A DNA stretch of 64,000 bases. Origin: Floccularia luteovirens (Eukaryota > Basidiomycota > Agaricomycetes > Agaricales > Squamanitaceae). The position numbers and the translations under genes were made by a program. The notes under the pieces are model-generated. The model was not told the DNA's origin. It made no database searches and worked only from the letters and a program-made list of their open reading frames with translations. The stretch is taken from NCBI GenBank assembly GCA_009739215.1, contig VSJF01000015.1:124001-188000 (forward strand), given 5' to 3'. Shown here in pieces: positions 24,696 to 37,251 of this stretch. Position 1 is the first letter of the stretch, and each line of letters starts with the position of its first letter.

Positions 24696-25246
24696 ATGTT
24701 TATCATGACCATCTTTGCTACCCTCATCGCACTCCTCACAGTCGTCTCTGCCGCACCTCTGCAACAAAGAGACGTTTTCGTCCCAAAAATACTTGTACCA
24801 CACCGCAAAACTGTATGGAAGATTGGAACCCAGCAAGAAGTGGTTTGGTACGAATTTAACATATTCCTTGATGGAAATAAAATACTCACAAATGTATTAT
24901 AGGGACACTTCCAACCCGCCAGCCCAAATTACCAATGGAAAGGGGATAATCGTCCTTGCTAAGGCCGGTCGTCTCGATGTCGGTAAGAAAATCATTGGTA
25001 ACATTTGCTAACGAGTACTAAAGGAAAGTTTCAAGAACATCCACTGGCTTTTGGATTCGATATATTGGATGGGAAACACTTTGTAAATGTGTCTTCGAGC
25101 ATAACTCCTGGTGCTGACTATCAGATCGTTTGTGAGTATTATCAAAATTCGAACAAGGGATACTTTTTTTGAAACTAATCTCTTGGCACTCGTTAGTGTT
25201 TGGTGACTCGGGAAATATGGGTCCAATGTTTAAAATCACCCACTAA
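24696..25246 (+). CDS. Small secreted Kre9/KNH1-like protein
   Basis: Four exons (24696-24847, 24903-24982, 25024-25131, 25197-25246) join in frame to 129 residues. A clear signal peptide comes first (MFIMTIFATLIALLTVVSAA). The mature part has the order seen in fungal Kre9/KNH N-terminal domains: a start around VFVPKILVP, then VWKIGTQQEVVWDTSN, then GKGIIVLAKAGRL, LAFGFDILDGKHFVNV and PGADYQIVLFGDSGNMGP. This Ig-like domain occurs alone or in Ser/Thr-rich GPI-anchored wall proteins. Here the protein ends right after the domain (FKITH), with no Ser/Thr stalk or GPI signal, so it is probably secreted. The biochemical function is unknown. Intron 2 is 41 nt. A TATA box lies upstream. Confidence 0.85.
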
Positions 25247-26035
25247 TTGTCGATTTTGATTACGAAGAACGGAGATAGAGCTATGCGGATGGAAAATGAG
25301 AAAATAAGAAAGAACGAAAAATCTTACATGTTGCTTTACCTAATTTAACTGCCGAGTAGTCCGAGATGAAAGCAGTTCATACACCGATACTCATCCAATG
25401 TTTACCTTTTAATTCACATTATATAGATCTACCGACTTAACTAGAACCATTACTACATCCCATGATTTAGTAGTGACTCAATGGATATCTTCACTGAAAG
25501 CATCGATTTCTTAGTTGAATAACTGGAAAAGCTGCTGTGGCCTGGGGAAAAGCAACTTTTCTGGGAACTTTAATCATAAACAAGTATTGATCTACATCAA
25601 GTTCTGCATACCGTTTAGAAAAAACATTGTGGTTGCGCTATTTCCGAACGTCGGAAACTTCGACCAGAAGGAGCATCCCGGCCCGGTTTCCCACACCAAT
25701 GAAAAGGGTAAGACTAAGCAGGTGGGTACTTGGGTACTTATCACCTACAGTAAGGAATGGTGCCATCGATAACAGGTCCTGCCGTACATTTTTACAATAT
25801 TCACTTATGACAAATGCACCCGGCAACACCATCGAACTCGAAAGAATGGCAATGGAGCAGAGGTTCTCAGTTATTTGTAATTGCGAAGAGCCCAAGGATG
25901 TGCATCCGGAATCCGAACAGTCACGAAAATAGAGCATCGAGTCATGGGGTCTCTCAGAACCATGTAACTTATAAGTATCCCCATTTCGTTGGTGGAAATC
26001 ATGTTTCTAAAATAAAAAAAGATACTGTGGAAAGA
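25247..26035. other. Intergenic region, nothing recognised
   Basis: No frame with family similarity. The right end holds the AKR promoter. Confidence 0.5.
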
Positions 26036-26042
26036 TATAAAA
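26036..26042 (+). promoter_or_regulatory. TATA box of the AKR gene
   Basis: TATAAAA 67 bases upstream of the AKR start codon, followed by a C/A-rich leader with CAACC repeats. Confidence 0.65.
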
Positions 26043-26102
26043 CCAGGATGTTTTTGAGACATTTCCTTTACCAACCAAGTCAACCAACAACAGGTTAAAT
26101 AC

Positions 26103-27617
26103 ATGGCCAACGTATTTTCATTAGATCCTCCCCATCCCAATACCAAGCTCGCTAGGTACAGGCAACTCTCTCCACTTGCTGGTGTCCATGTCTCTCCCAT
26201 AGCACTTGGCGCAATGAGTATTGGTGATGAGTGGGAGAAATGGAACATGGGAAGTATGAATAAGGAGTCGAGTTTTAAATTGCTTGATGCGTATTTCGAT
26301 AATGGTGGCAACTTTATCGATACTGCAAACTCTTAGTAAGTTTTTGATTTACGATGAACCATGTCTTGATCCGCTGACTCCTCTCATTTCCTTTTAAAAA
26401 GTCAGGACGAATCCTCTGAGAAATTCATTGGTGAATGGGCCGAAACACGTGGAATAAGAGATCAATTATTCATCGCAACCAAAGTAAGATTCTTTGTTCA
26501 CACAATCTACAAAAAGAAAACAGTTTAACTCAAGGGTTGTTTTAGTATACATCCGGATACAAAAGGCGTGATACTTCTATAAAACAAAAAGCCTTCTATA
26601 CCGGTAACAGCGTAAAATCGATGCACCTATCTGTCGAGGCCTCCCTTAAAAAACTGCGTACCGACTACATTGATCTATTGTACGTACACTGGTGGGACTT
26701 CGATACCAGTGTCGAGGAGATCATGCGTGGTCTTCACAGGCTTGTTACACAGGGCAAGGTTCTTTACCTAGTCAGAAACTTCCCATGCTTTATTTTACTT
26801 TTTGCTGAAACAAGTTGGTTGTGGTTTAGGGCATATCTGATGCACCATCATGGGTTGTCAGCAAGGCTAACCAATATGCACGCGACCATGCAATGACTCC
26901 ATTCTGCATCTATCAAGGAGAATGGAGTGTCCTCAACCGGTCATTCGAACGCGAAATAATTCCCATGGCTAGAAGTGAAGGTGCGTCTGCATTAATTGTT
27001 AGTTGCGCAATATGTTAATCCGTATCCTTATTAGGACTCGCCCTTGCACCCTGGAACGTCCTGGCAGCAGGCCGTATCAGGACCGATGAGGAAGAGGAAC
27101 GGCGCCGTCAAACAGGAGAGAAGGGCCGTACGATACATCACCCCGTATGGGAAAGAAACGAAAATGAGAAGAAAGTTTGTAAAGCGCTCGAAAAAGTTGC
27201 TGCTGAAGTAGGTACCAAACATATCACTGCCGGTAAGTTCTTCTTTCTTTTCTTTGAACTGGAAAGCTGATCGAGTTGTCCATTTTTCTTAGTGGCTATT
27301 GCATATGTGCTGCAAAAGACTCCATATGTGTTCCCAATCATCGGTGGACGTAAAATCGAGCATCTCGTAGCAAACTTGGAAGCTCTCGAATTGTCATTGA
27401 GTCCTGAACAAATCAAGTATATTGAGAGTGTTATCCCATGGGATCCTGGTTTCCCTTTGGAGTTTATTGTAAGAAAATGTTCTTTTGAAAAACGTTTTTG
27501 ATTTCAACAACTCATAAAAACACACAGGGTGATGGCACTGATCATAAAATGTCAGACATGAAGATATTCGAGAAAACTATAATTGCTCAACCTATTCGGC
27601 CTGATGGAAAGCAGTAG
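26103..27617 (+). CDS. Aldo-keto reductase, aryl-alcohol dehydrogenase type
   Basis: NADPH-dependent aldo-keto reductase of the fungal aryl-alcohol dehydrogenase group, which interconverts aromatic aldehydes and alcohols. Seven exons join in frame to 384 residues: 26103-26335, 26402-26483, 26546-26770, 26830-26980, 27035-27232, 27293-27468, 27528-27617. The catalytic set is visible: Asp and Tyr in [12 protein letters not shown], Lys in LFIATKYTSGYK, His in [10 protein letters not shown]. Other landmarks are [42 protein letters not shown] and [12 protein letters not shown] (cofactor-binding loop). Length is normal and no targeting signal is visible. Its last two exons recur as a decayed fragment at 33993-34290, part of the tandem duplication. 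The exact substrate cannot be told from sequence. Confidence 0.94.
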
Positions 27618-28092
27618 AGGGATGACTTTGCCAATTATGTATGTATTGTGGGGAGGCTAACCCCTGTGAGTTCGGTAAGGACGAAGGATGACGGAGAGGA
27701 GGTTTGAGGTTTTTAGTTATGTTCTTCGGTAACTCAGAGTGTTTCAAATGAAGAAGATGTGTAAATGCGTGAAATGGTTACAGGCTTTTAGCACCATTAG
27801 GTGCGGAGATGAAGGAGAGAATTACAGGAAAGTAGTCTAGACAAAGGAAAACATAGGTGAAAGGCAACATGTGCGTGGGCGTGGGCGTGGGCGTACTGGA
27901 ATGCTGTGATAAGGAAAGGAAACAGAAACGGAAAGGAAACCACGTCCAAGGGTAGCCCAAAGGCCTACCCCACAGTATGTATAACTATGTATGTTATAAG
28001 TACTTCGGATGAAGAGTTTGAGTGAATAGATTGAGGTTCAACGTTCAACGTTCAAACGTTTTATCGTTTATTTTTTTTCTAAGGACCAAACT
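27618..28092. other. AKR 3' region with GGGCGT tandem repeat
   Basis: No gene. A short tandem repeat (GTGGGC units) lies at about 27875-27893. The right part (27965-28045) resembles 34318-34380 downstream of the AKR fragment in unit 2, so this flank was duplicated too. About 300 bases in between are missing from unit 2. Confidence 0.5.
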
Positions 28093-29038
28093 TTGATCAA
28101 ATTGAATCACAACTTGGAGCAGGCGTTTCCTCATTCGGTACAGCCCGAATTAGAAAGTCTTTTGCCTTTTCACGAAGGACAGTTTCCCACTGCCATGTTT
28201 TTGGTGAACAAAAAACAAAAAAAAAACAATGGGTCACATATGCCGCATGTAGTGATGCCGAACTTGCAGGTACGGAGTCAATGGATTGAATCCTTCCTCC
28301 GAGATGTTAATAACCAGTTTTCTGACCCACGAAATGCTGTATCTATGACAGGGCTTTTGTCAGAAATGGAATAGATTCCATATAGCGATGGGTCCTTACC
28401 TTGGTTATACTCGTCCTGATAATAGAACCGGCGGACTTATTCAAGCAAGTGCATCGGGAGATACTACGTAAAAGCCACATGGTAATTCGCTGGAATAGCA
28501 GTCTGCAACTCCAACTACGCATGAATCAACCACAGCTGAGTGCCCTAATAACCACCCCCATAACTCCGCTGGTGTCACCTATATAACCTTGCCTTTGATC
28601 ATTTCCTACAAATTTCATGAGTTATAAACGGAGAGACGTATTCTCAGGGATACCTTCAGCCGGTCAAAGACATATGATATATGGTCCTTGTCTCCTTTAC
28701 GAACCCGTTTTGTCAATAACGATGCCCGGAGAACAAAATCACGAAACTACAAATCACGAAAAAGAGAGAATCTCACCCATCTTTCGTCGCGAAAGTATGT
28801 GCAGCTGACGGGCCCTTTAATACTAGTTCCCTAGATTCTCTACAACTAGCCAACGTCCTATTGACTTTGACTCCTTCAGCTTGTATGCCTGGGAGTAACC
28901 GTCCTGTTCCTTAAGGCATAATGAGATCAATCAGGAAAGGCGGGCATTGTGAATAAGTTTGCTTACTACAAGAAGATCCCAAATTTGTTTGTCCGAAAGC
29001 ATAGACAGCATAGCCGTCATTTCTACCAAACCTATGCG
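28093..29038 (-). pseudogene. Truncated AMP-dependent ligase, duplicate of 34390-35450
   Basis: Minus-strand remnant of the C-terminal third of an AMP-dependent CoA ligase, matching 34390-35450 almost throughout. The ligase exon that begins after the YG motif is still recognisable near 28980-29038. At 29038 similarity to the ligase stops abruptly and continues as the Pex8 5' end. The rest of the ligase (N-terminal two thirds) is missing. The 3' end has lost one base relative to the intact copy, so the terminal SKL signal is out of frame. It cannot make an enzyme. Confidence 0.8.
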
Positions 29039-29107
29039 AATTGATAAATGAAGTTGCGATGAGAGAGCGATATATCCTCTATCTATGCTAGTCATCGTAC
29101 TCGTCAT
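29039..29107 (-). pseudogene. 5' stub of Pex8
   Basis: Reading minus from 29107 gives MTSTMTSIDRGYIALSSQLH, nearly identical to the start of the intact Pex8 at 57940 (MTSTMTSTDRGYTALLSHLH). About 60 bases of matching upstream sequence, including a TCACATGATC motif, follow to about 29170. Only 23 codons remain before the junction with the ligase remnant, so this is the outer edge of a Pex8 copy whose remainder was deleted. Confidence 0.8.
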
Positions 29108-29387
29108 TGACAACAGCTTGTGGATCATGTGACTCATATAATTGAACATTGTCAAAACAATCAAGCTCAAGCTCAAGCTCTATGTAGTACCATTGAGAGC
29201 TCATGTCATGTTTATGCACTTGTGTAAGTAGTTCAAATTCATCAAATGGATACAGAATCCTTACTTTCCTTTCTGCTCAGTAGTACCATAGATATTTCAG
29301 TATAACCAACTTCGTCGCGGCTAATTACAAAAACAAGCAACTTATCAAACTGGACATGTGAGAGTGTTCATGGGAAATGTTATGCAA

Positions 29388-29395
29388 CTATAAGG
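29388..29395 (+). promoter_or_regulatory. Candidate core promoter of receptor copy A
   Basis: CTATAAGG within CTATAAGGACAACTC, 137 bases upstream of the copy A start. The same block is conserved upstream of copy B (40910-40917) in otherwise diverging flank. Confidence 0.4.
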
Positions 29396-29531
29396 ACAAC
29401 TCCCATACCCTTCGTTATTCCCATACCACAGCCGACGACTTTGCTCACCAATAAGGTACGCCTTGTCCGATCGGTCTATTGCGACAAACAATACACAGTT
29501 AACGCTCCCATATCTAGCATCCATCTCAACA

Positions 29532-32500
29532 ATGTCTCCATCAAAAACAAATCAGCGTATCACCGACATTCTTACTGCCGCAAAGCAAACTCTGGATATT
29601 GCACAAGGTCCACTCACCCTGGTTCCCATTCCTGGACTATCCAATGCAGCCTCAGCATTATCTGGCCTGATTGGTGTAATTTTGGTACGTGTATGATAAT
29701 ACATTTTCCTGGTGACCTGTATGCACGATTAAACAATTTGGTTGATCAGGTTGCCGAAGGGAACAAAGGGATACGGGGGGACATAGCAAAACATATACAG
29801 GAGCTGACATCGATGATCGAGCGAACAAGGAAGAAGGCCGAGTCTGTAATGGGAACCGATGATGCAAATTTGACAAAAACTCGTTTGGTGAATTCACCTG
29901 AGCTTTCAGAGAGAGTTGCTACTCTCGAGAAGTGATTTTCTTATGATAGTAACCATATGATTTACTTCTAACTTGATATTGGCAGAGATCTGATGGACCT
30001 GATAGATGAGACCAAAAGACTTGAATCAGGATTTCTTGGGTTACTTCTTAGCAACAAAAATAAAGATACGTTATTGAGGATTAGGACTGGCATTGACGAT
30101 GCATCGAGAAAATTCCACGTATGTATTTAATTCCAACTTACTGCTCAACACTCTATCCTGACATATGACGCAGATTCAAGGTGGAATAACGGTGGAGATG
30201 CTTATCAACGGGATCGTAACTGACATTGAGGTTTGAATCCTGCTCTGTGTTGCGAAGCAATCATTCTGATCTGAATTCATAGCAAATCAAGCGTGTGCAA
30301 CGGCAGGAGCGTGAGCGTGCAGAACGAGAGCGTGAGTAACTCTAATTATCGAGACTGCTTGGTCATCACACAGTTGCAGTCGACGAAAAGGCACTGAACG
30401 GTCTCCCGCACGTCAATGCCGGCTACTCTTCTGCATCAAATCCAACAAAATCAGGAACACTCGAGGGCACACGAACCGCATTGCTTCGGGAGATCACCGA
30501 ATGGTCTCTCCGGTCACCCACAAGTGCTAATGACTCTTTTATATACGTTCTAAGTGGCGGGGCTGGCACTGGTAAATCTACTATTGCGTTCGAAATGGCC
30601 CAGAGATTGGAGGACGCCGGCGCGCTTGGTGCCTCATTTTTCTTTGTCCGCGACGCTAGTAGCTTTAATACAACGACACACGTATTGGCAACAATCGCCT
30701 ATCAATTGGCACAGAACCACACAAGCCTGTATCCTCACATCGCGAAGGCTGCTCGGGAGTAAAGCCGCAAAGGCAAACAGAGGGAAAAGCTACAGATGGA
30801 CCTCGAAAGTTTGATCATCAAGCCACTAAAGAATGTCGAAGTATCACGTTGACCAATCATACTTGTTTTCGATGCACTTGATGAGTGCACCAAAGCAGCC
30901 CAGGAAGGGGCTGTCCTTTTCCTTTTCATGGAACGACTCCCCGAAATCTCATTTCCTGTCCGAATAATTGTCACCACCAGACCAGAAATGAAGATCGAAG
31001 CAGCGTTCAACACCGAAAAGCTTCGCAAAGTGTCAAAACCATTCAAATTGCACGAAATACTGAGAGAAATCGTTGACGGAGACATCAAGCTTTTCTTGGA
31101 CACGAAATTGAAGGATCTCAGCTGCTGGGAGACAGTATTCAATAGCATCCCCAGTGTAGTTGACGGTCTCACCAACCTGGCTGCTGGGTTGTTCATTTAT
31201 GCCGACACCATTGTCAAATTTTTGGATAATAACCCATATCATGCAGTTGATGTTCTCAAAGCAATCCTATCCGATAATCCGTCAGAGACGGCATTCACTC
31301 TCAAGAACCTCGATCGACTATATTGTACTTTATTGCAGGGTGCGCTAAATGATGACAACCTCGACATTCCCGATATGAAGAAGTATATTCAAATTGTACT
31401 TGGCAGTCTCGCTTTACTTAAAGACCAGGTATCAACATCTGGCCTGAATGATTTGATTGGTGTTCCAATGCGATTCATCCGGGACATTTTGGCTCGGCTT
31501 GGTTCAGTCATCTTGAAACCAGAACTGGACGATGTGAATATTCGAATGTTGCATGCAAGCTTCCCGCAATTCCTTGTTGACTTTCAGCGCTGTACCAATT
31601 CCAAGTTCTATATAGATCCATATGTGCACCATCGTCGTCTGGCACTGACCTGTTTGGATGTGATGAATACGAGGTACCCACCGAAACGGAACATCTGCAA
31701 GCTGGACGATCCGACAATAATGAAATCAGACATCCCTGGTCTGCGCGATTCTGTCAAGGAACACATTCGACCAAGTTTACAGTATTCTTGTGTTCACTGG
31801 GCTACACACCTTTCACAATGCAATGATCCAGGTCAGGACATCTTGGATGCGGTAACGGAGTTTGTGAGACGAAGTTACTAGTATGGATAGAGGTGCTCAG
31901 TTACATGAACCGGCTTGAGGCAGCTGTTCCGGCTTTGCTTGCGGCACTTTCATGGTGCGAGGTGTGTATTTAGTTCATTTACTTAATATGAGAGAAATGA
32001 AAACATTGTTACAAGGTTCACATTCCGGATGGGGACAGGAATGAAATCGTCCAGTTGATCAATGACATGCACCGGCTAGTTTTATAATGTTACGCACCTA
32101 TCAATGATTGCCCCGAACACCTGTATATCTCTGCATCCCAATTTGCACAATCATGTGTGCTCACCAACCGCTACAACGACTTTGGCAAAATTCCAACCCA
32201 TGATCATACTATTATAAAGTCAATGATGCCTCGACATTCAGCATGGGGTGCTGGCCTCTACACAATCCCAATCTATTCATTATATTGTCGTGCAGTGCTT
32301 TCCCCTAATGGGAGTTCGATCGCGTCCGGGTCAGTCAATGGGGAGGTGTGCATATGGGATGCTAGCATCGGATTATTGAGGAGGACCTTAACGGGGCATT
32401 TCCGAGGTGTCCACTGTGTTGCATGGGCCCCTGATGGGGATTCGCTTGCTTCTGGTTCGGCTGATGGGACAATTCGTATCTGGAATGCTACGTCTGGTGC

Positions 32501-33931
32501 ACAGGTACATGTCCGGGCTATGCAAGGCGAAAAATGCAAAGTGTATGCGATTACATGGAGTCAAGACGGAACACGACTTGTTATTTGCGCTGATCCAGGA
32601 GGGGTTTATGTGTGGGACATTGAGATTGGTAGGGAGTTGAAGAGGAGAATGTCCATTCCTGCGATCAAGACTGTATTGGCGATATCGAAGGATCTGGGTC
32701 GTGCAGTAGACTCCATAACCGGAGTAAAGCTACGATTATGGGACATCGGATGCGATAATGGCAAGATTTTGAAGGAGCTTCCTTTGCGATTCAAACTGTT
32801 CGCAGCTGTCTTCCTACACGGTGACTCACAGGTTGCCTTCTGTGGGTTCAACGATGCGATCCACGTCTGGGACCTGGACTCTGGCGAATGCACTCCCAAA
32901 GTCAGACTCGAATCCAAGATTGCATATAATGGCAAGACTTACATCTACGGCATTGCTGTATCCCAGGATGGAAAAACTCTTGCCTCGCCTACTGTTGATA
33001 AAATCCACTTCTTTAACACGAAATCTTGGGATTCACTTGGTTCATTCCGAGGCTATTTTTGTTACACCGCATCATTCTCTCCCGATGATCGTCGCCTCCT
33101 GACTTCACATAACACGATCGATATGTGGGACTCGTCGTCCGTGCTTGCATCAAAACCACAAATCACATCATATACATCGTTATCATCACCACCAATTATA
33201 GAACACGACTCCTACATATCTTTCGTAGCTATCTCTTTGGACGGCTCGCGAGTAGCGGCTAAATCTAATGATGGAGTCAGTATCTGGTCTCTCAAATCTG
33301 CATCACTATTATGCATTATTCGGGGTTATTTCTTTGGTAACGTTGCCTTCTCCCCTGACGCGCAGAAGAATGCGGTGGTTGAATATGAAAAGACTTGTAT
33401 ATGGGACATCACGGCAACTGAACCTACTTTGGTGCGGGGCATATCCACTGCAAACAGTATAGATGATAGAATCGCGTGGTCGTCCGATGGACTTTGGATC
33501 GTGAGTTCAGCATATGATCCTAATACTAATACGACACGAGGCTTCGGTGTGTTCGATGCATTGACAGGTGATCTTGTGAAATATCTGGTGCGCAGCAATG
33601 AAGAGAGACTTTGGGAAATAGAGTTTTCGCATGACAACGTCCTGTTATATTTCTATTGTGGAATGGATCATACAATTTTTAGGTGGAAAGAAGGGGAGAA
33701 GGTCGACCACATGCAGCACAAGTGAAAAACACAGAGACAACAGAGGAAGGAATTTCACAAGGATGCATGGATTATACGCGAGCGGGATGGGAAGAGATTA
33801 TGTTGGGTACAGCAGAGATACTCAGAGAACATTGCGCGGTGGGGCAATTATTATGCTGTGGGTAGGGACTCGGGGTATTTAGACATTATATACATTGAGG
33901 AAAGTTCTGTAGATACGACAAAGGATTCGTA
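29532..33931 (+). pseudogene. NACHT-WD40 receptor, copy A (decayed)
   Basis: STAND/NLR-type receptor with the same exon plan as copy B: a helical N-terminal region, a NACHT ATPase with Walker A GGAGTGKST (about 30560), then WD40 repeats. Copy B is open where copy A is broken: TAA at 30760-30762, TGA at 30850-30852, a 6-base deletion near 30905, a 1-base deletion near 31866 leading to TAG at 31879-31881, TAA at 32085-32087, and TGA at 33723-33725 replacing a Trp codon near the C terminus. The WD40 part stays open for 522 codons (32157-33725), so a WD40-only product from an internal start cannot be excluded. The Arg/Glu-rich linker exon is 15 codons shorter than in copy B. About 280 bases of upstream flank are shared with copy B. 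Confidence 0.88.
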
Positions 33932-33992
33932 GATTCTTATATACTCAAATGTACGCAGTCTCATAAGATAATACAAGTACTACGACAGTGAC

Positions 33993-34290
33993 CCTTAGTG
34001 GCTATTGCATATGTGCTGTAAAAGTCCCCACATGTTTTCCCAAACATTGGTGGACATAAAATTGAGCATCTGGTGGCAAACAAGAAAGCTCTCGAATTGT
34101 CATAGAGCCCTAGACAAATCAAGTATTCCATAAGATCCCGGTTTCCCCTCGACGTTGTTAGAAAGTTTGATTTCAATAACTCATTAAAAAACCACACAGA
34201 ATGATGCCAATGATCATAAAATATCAGACACGAACATATTTAAGAAGCATATGATTGCTCAACCTATTCGGCCTAATGGAAAGCAGTAAA
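33993..34290 (+). pseudogene. 3' fragment of AKR gene (exons 6-7)
   Basis: Matches 27291-27617 of the intact aldo-keto reductase, starting exactly at the exon 6 acceptor (TTAGTGGCTATTGCATATG) and ending at the shared stop (GGAAAGCAGTAA). A TAA replaces a Gln codon within exon 6, and parts of the exon 6 end are lost. The first five exons are absent. It directly follows receptor copy A and marks the left edge of tandem unit 2. Confidence 0.85.
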
Positions 34291-34389
34291 GGAATAGCTT
34301 TGCCATTCATGTAGGTATGTACGTTATAAGCACATCAGATGAAGGACTTGAAAGAACAGGTTGAGATTTAATTGTTGCATGGGGTCGAA

Positions 34390-37251
34390 TCACAACTTAG
34401 AACCAACAGTTTCCTCATTCGATGAAGCCCGAATTACCAAGTCTTTTGCCCTTCCACGCAGAACACGTCTCAATAGTTTCCCACTCCCATTTTTCTATTA
34501 AACAAAACAAAAACAAAAATTATAGTCAATTCGGTTGTATATTGTAATGTCAAGCTTACAGGTATCGAGTCAATGAATTCAATTCCTCCTTTGAGATGTT
34601 TATAACCAGTTTTCTGACCCGCGACGTGCTGTAAAAGGTTTTTGTCAGAAATGGAATAGAAGCACGAAATTTGAAATTATCCGATATAGCGCTGGACCCT
34701 TACCTTGGCTATACTCGTCCTAATTTTAGAACCAGCGGAATTGTCACGGCTCATTCGAGCAAGTGCATCAGGAGATAATACGACAAAGGCAAATGGTAAT
34801 TCGCCGAAATAGTAGTCTGCCACCCCAACTACGCATGAATCAACCACGTCTGGGTGTCCTAATAAGCACCCCTCTAACTCCGCTGGTGCTACCTGCATAC
34901 CCTTGACTTTGATCATTTCCTACGAATCTCATAAGTTAAACTCTTGTAAATGGACATATTCCCAGGGGTACCTTCAGTCGGTCGAAGACATATATTTCGT
35001 GCTCTTTGGTAATGTGGACCTTGTCTCCTGTATGAACCCACCTTGACAAGAACGAGGCCCGGAAAACGTAAATACGGGGACTACAGAGTCACGAGAAAGA
35101 AAGGGTCTCACCCATCAGTAAAAGTCTCCCGTGTGCTATTTGAACATAAAAATCAGGAGAATTAGGATTGATTCAAGCAAGACACAGACGCTCTTTCGTC
35201 GCGAAAGTATCCCAGTGCAGCTGACGGACCCTTCACCACTAGTTCCCCGGATTCTCCATAATTAGCCAAAGTCCCATCGGCTTTGATCACTTTAGCTTGT
35301 ATGCCTGGGAGTAGCTGTCCTGTGCCTTGAGTCGTGGTGAGATCAGCCAGGTAAGGCTGGTATTGGGAATGCATTTGCTTACTACCAAGGGGACCTCGAA
35401 TCTGTTTGGCCGATAGCATAGACAGTGTAGCCGTCATTTCTGTCAAACCTATGCGCGGGTGGAGTCACGTCAGATTCGTTACTAAAGTTGCAGATGTGAG
35501 TTGCTAACCATATATTTGACCTACCCCTGCTGTCGGAAACAGTTTGTAGAGCTGATTTTGGACATTTTCGGAAACGGGGGCTGCGCCTACACCAAAATTG
35601 ATGGGTAAAATGACAAGTTGTACCAGCCATCATTCTCACCTATCCTGACAACTTTTATTCTAGAAAGATCATACTTACGCACAATGTCCTGCTGCTAATC
35701 GGGGCTAGTATTTAAGAACTAGACAGTAGGTTCATTATCAGGCGCATCATTCACCTTGCAGAGTTGTATTGCCTGAGGAGGTACAAGCCTGTAGTCCTCA
35801 ATCATATCACAATTAGATGAGCTGAAGAAGAACCTACAATAGATGGGTGACGGAATAAAAGGCAATGCTTTTCAGCATGTCATGTAAATCATGTTTCTCA
35901 ACTACCACAACTGTCATCTTCAATTCGTGTAAGCATGAGTTGAAGAAAAATGAAACAATAGAACTGACTGCAAAGAAGAGCATAGAATGGAGCTAGTGAG
36001 GTAGTAGGATTAAAGGACACAGATGCAAAAAAAAAACTAATGTGACGCACAGCAACAACAAGACCAGCAACATCTTCAGGGGTGCTAAGTTTGAGAAGTC
36101 ACAGTATTGATAGTGCTGCTTACGGAAAAACGGTAGATCTGACGGTGTTACATCGGAATGAGGGACGAAATCTATCATTGGAAAGTACTCACTAGCCAAC
36201 CCAACATCACCGGGCATGTATGCTTTAGAGTCATTTCTGCCGACACCACTGTGTACGGCCATCTGTATGATATTTGCAATAATGGCATAATGTGAGATCG
36301 CCACTGCCTGTAGAGTGTGAGGTCTTTCAGATATTGAGACGCCTGTGTCATATACCTTGGGCTTTCCTGTTGTACCAGATGACCAACAAAGCAGAGCCAC
36401 TCTCCGCTTTCCTTCGTCTATCCCGTATATCCTCTCTGTAAAGGTCCGTTTGATCTTCTGACCCTCCGTAGTAAGGTCTGGTATATTCGGCAATCCAAGG
36501 GGCACTTTTGATGAGCCCGAACGACTGTCCATGAGTATAATGCGGCGAAGGTCAAGACCGACAATTTGTGCAGCTGAACATGCCGAGTCGAATAGTGAGG
36601 AATGGGTGATGATGAAAGTAGTCCTGGACAAGGACAGCTGGTGAACCAACTCATGTTCGGTAAACTGAGGATTTGAAGGACTGGTAAAAGTGAGTAACAG
36701 AGTAAAGTCGAATGTCATTGAGTACTAACACAACAATTCCTCCGAGTCTATAAATAGCCCATAACGTTATTGGGTAATCTAAATATTTGAACCTCATTAG
36801 TAAATCTTTTTATCCCTTTTAGAAAAATTTGTTACAAATAGTATTCGGACTGAGCAGCATTGCTGTAAATGTTCCATGTCATGCACACTACCGCACCTCA
36901 TTCGGGATACACTTACTAGTATCATTCTCTCCTGTCAGTTAATGTAAATATGATTTCTTCTGGAAGGGATATAGTACGTACCTAAACTGTACCGATGATA
37001 AAGGGAATTAGCAACACCATCAGTCAGTATCTTTAGCTGTCAATGTAGTCAGGAACGAGCACTATAAATATAGAACAAGTACCAACTTCCTCCAGAGTAT
37101 ATGTAGCCCTTGTTTTGTTATCAATGAGACATGGCGTGTTTCCTTGGGGTGGACGTATTTCATGCTGATAGTCTAGCATAAACTGTGTCAGGCTCATATT
37201 GCTTGGGATCTGCGGCAGAGCTTGTGATGATGAAATGATACCGGCCATCAT
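34390..37251 (-). CDS. Peroxisomal AMP-dependent CoA ligase (4CL-like)
   Basis: Adenylate-forming acyl/aryl-CoA ligase of the 4-coumarate-CoA-ligase-like group: acid plus ATP gives acyl-AMP, then the CoA thioester. About 20 short exons can be joined without a frameshift, giving roughly 560-580 residues. Motifs in order: YTLEELKILTDGVANSLYH; DYPI-type segment YYPITLWAIYRLGG; A3 loop SSGTTGKPK (about 36365); FFHVAGLVV; VVVVEKHDLHDMLKSI; LVPPQAIQLCK; GAAPVS; YGLTEMTAT; LLPGIQAKVIKADGT; hinge region with GWVHTGD and FDRLKEMIKVKG; C-terminal Lys in KNGSGKLLRR. The protein ends GSKL, a canonical type-1 peroxisomal signal. Substrate is unknown. Some exon borders (36000-36250, 36750-37080) are my best fit to the family. 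A truncated copy lies at 28093-29038. Confidence 0.82.

Noticed and set aside
36000..36250. Calling the ligase at 34390-37251 a pseudogene
   Set aside because: The middle first looked broken, but introns ending CCTGAAG and GAATTGAAG restore FFHVAGLVVAVRH and the following VVVVEKHD, and no frameshift remains.
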